Shown one piece after another: positions 6,679 to 7,749 of a DNA stretch of 7,749 bases (the first letter of the stretch is position 1; every line of letters begins with the position of its first letter). Below the pieces are notes generated by a model. It searched no databases. It saw only the letters and a list, made by a program, of their open reading frames with translations, and was not told the DNA's origin. Made by a program: the position numbers and the translations under genes. This DNA is from an uncultured Sulfurovum sp. (GTDB lineage Bacteria > Campylobacterota > Campylobacteria > Campylobacterales > Sulfurovaceae), in contig CAMZLC010000168.1 of the NCBI GenBank assembly GCA_947311605.1, positions 1 through 7,749 of the forward strand, read 5' to 3'.

Positions 6679-7545
6679 ATGTCAAAAAGTCTATACGAGA
6701 CACTGGGTATTAGCGAGAGTGCCAGTGCGGATGAGATCAAAAAAGCCTATCGAAAACTAGCCAGAAAGTACCATCCAGATATCAATAAAGATCCGGATGC
6801 ACAGGAAAAATTCAAAGAGATCAATGCCGCCTATGAGGTCTTGAGCGACAGTGAGAAAAAATCCCAATATGATCAATTTGGCGATCAGATGTTTGGCGGG
6901 CAGAATTTCCATGATTTTGCCCAAGGACAGGGTGCCAATGTGGATCTGGATGAGATCTTGCGCCAAATGTTCGGTGGTGGTGGCGGATTTAGCGGTGCCG
7001 GTGGCTTTGGAGGCTTTGGTGGAGGCGGGGGATTCGGCATGCCTGATCTGGATATACATTCACGCATTACTGTGCCTTTTGGCACCTCCGTGCTGGGTGG
7101 GAAGCACCAAGTCAGTACCGGTACGGGAGAGACATTTGATATCAAGATCCCCGCAGGTATCAAAACAGGAGAGACACTACGTGTCCGTGGCAAAGGAAAA
7201 AGCTATCAGGGACAACAGGGTGATCTGCTCATTCAGGTAGAGGTGGCTCCCTCATCAGAGTATGAGCGCAAAGGAGACGATCTCTATAAGGAGATAGAAG
7301 TGCCGCTCAAACTGGCGCTGTTTGGAGGAAAAATATCTGTCAACACCCCGCACAAAGAGGTGACGCTGAAAATACCAAAAAATACGAAAAACGGTCAAAA
7401 ATTCCGTCTCAAAGAGAAGGGATTTAAGAACAGGAAGCAGGGGACAACGGGAAATATGTATCTCGTGGCGCAGGTGGTATTGCCTGACAGTGACAGCTTG
7501 CCAGAGGATCTTAAAAAACTCTGTGAAGAAAAACTACCAGAGTAG
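6679..7545 (+). CDS. cbpA: Class B J-domain co-chaperone (CbpA/DnaJ-like)
   Basis: A 288-residue Hsp40. The J domain (about 1-68) contains the HPD motif (32-34) that stimulates DnaK ATPase, flanked by KKAYRKLARKY (21-31) and FKEINAAYEVLSD (45-57). A Gly/Phe-rich linker runs about 98-120. Two C-terminal substrate-binding beta domains follow (about 126-195 and 200-275), including IPAGIKTGETLRVRGKG (157-173) and LYKEIEVPLKLALFGG (202-217). The four CxxCxGxG zinc repeats of true DnaJ are absent, which makes it class B, like E. coli CbpA. It acts in the cytoplasm with DnaK in refolding. It heads an operon with hspR (9-base gap) behind a HAIR-controlled promoter, so heat-shock induction by loss of HspR repression is expected. 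In H. pylori the equivalent CbpA also modulates HspR DNA binding. ATG 6679 is preferred over the in-frame TTG at 6673. Confidence 0.95.
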   Translation: MSKSLYETLGISESASADEIKKAYRKLARKYHPDINKDPDAQEKFKEINAAYEVLSDSEKKSQYDQFGDQMFGGQNFHDFAQGQGANVDLDEILRQMFGGGGGFSGAGGFGGFGGGGGFGMPDLDIHSRITVPFGTSVLGGKHQVSTGTGETFDIKIPAGIKTGETLRVRGKGKSYQGQQGDLLIQVEVAPSSEYERKGDDLYKEIEVPLKLALFGGKISVNTPHKEVTLKIPKNTKNGQKFRLKEKGFKNRKQGTTGNMYLVAQVVLPDSDSLPEDLKKLCEEKLPE

Positions 7546-7549
7546 GAGG
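7544..7549 (+). promoter_or_regulatory. Shine-Dalgarno of hspR overlapping the cbpA stop
   Basis: AGGAGG, a full anti-16S match, begins inside the TAG stop of the co-chaperone gene and sits 5 bases before ATG 7555. This supports efficient, coupled translation of the repressor from the same message. Confidence 0.85.
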
Positions 7550-7554
7550 TATTG

Positions 7555-7749
7555 ATGCAAGGATATTATGAACCTGTTTATCTGATCTCAGTGGTGGCCA
7601 ATATGCTCAACATCCACCCTCAGACCCTGCGTCAGTATGAGCGGGAGGGGCTGGTCAAGCCTTCGCGCACCCAGGGCAGCATGCGTCTCTATTCGCAGTG
7701 CGATATCGACCGTATGAAGATGATACTGAGGCTTACACGCGATATGGGC
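7555..7749 (+). CDS. hspR: HspR, MerR-family heat-shock repressor (3' end outside window)
   Basis: The first 65 residues of a MerR-type regulator; the frame is still open at the window end. It starts EPVYLISVVANML (residues 6-18). The recognition helix and wing follow: IHPQTLRQYEREGLV (20-34), PSRTQGSMRLYSQCDIDR (36-53), then the start of the next helix, MILRLTRDMG (56-65). HPQTLRQYEREGL and MRLYS are typical of HspR rather than of metal-sensing MerR proteins. Helicobacter and Campylobacter HspR repress chaperone operons and their own by binding HAIR sites. A near-perfect HAIR lies at 6602-6628 upstream of this operon, so autoregulation is likely. A cysteine at residue 50 is visible; whether it matters is unknown. 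Confidence 0.95.
   Translation, partial: MQGYYEPVYLISVVANMLNIHPQTLRQYEREGLVKPSRTQGSMRLYSQCDIDRMKMILRLTRDMG

Noticed and set aside
6885..7193. Minus-strand open frame encoding a proline-rich peptide
   Set aside because: It is the complement of the Gly/Phe-rich linker codons of the J-domain protein; no ribosome site or family resemblance.

Overview
The window looks like chromosomal DNA of a mesophilic, moderate-GC member of the Campylobacterota, close to Sulfurovum or Sulfurimonas. This is inferred from three things. The secretin, ATPase, membrane-anchored protein, GspE and GspF genes follow the order of the Campylobacter cts competence locus and of the mshLMNEG part of MSHA pilus clusters. 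A cbpA-type co-chaperone gene is directly followed by hspR, as in Helicobacter and Campylobacter. The proteins have a Lys/Glu-rich style. No rRNA, tRNA, CRISPR array or mobile element is visible.

Region 1 (1-4992, all + strand) is a tightly packed operon for a type IV pilus / type II secretion-like machine. It holds the C-terminal end of an MshL/CtsD-like outer-membrane secretin (the gene starts outside the window), an ExeA/MshM-like AAA ATPase, a single-pass membrane protein with a predicted periplasmic TPR-like domain, a GspE/MshE-family assembly ATPase, and a GspF/MshG inner-membrane platform protein. Junctions run from an 8-base overlap to an 11-base gap, so one transcript with coupled translation is likely. 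Together they would form the pore, motor and platform of a pilus or DNA-uptake apparatus. The pilins and the other alignment proteins are not in the window.

Region 2 (4993-6586) holds purH, the bifunctional enzyme for the last two steps of IMP synthesis. A 61-base spacer separates it from the pilus genes. The spacer carries a strong inverted repeat whose right arm covers the purH ribosome binding site, and a possible -10 box inside the same repeat.

Region 3 (6587-7749) is a heat-shock module: a near-consensus promoter overlapped by a HAIR operator (the HspR binding site), then a class B J-domain co-chaperone (CbpA type), then the 5' part of hspR. HspR is the repressor expected to bind that operator, so the module is a self-contained autoregulatory loop.

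No wholly new system was found. The points most worth a second look are the interlocked HAIR/promoter architecture, the purH leader hairpin, the degenerate MshEN-like N-terminus of the assembly ATPase, and whether the pilus-like cluster is a competence or an adhesion machine.
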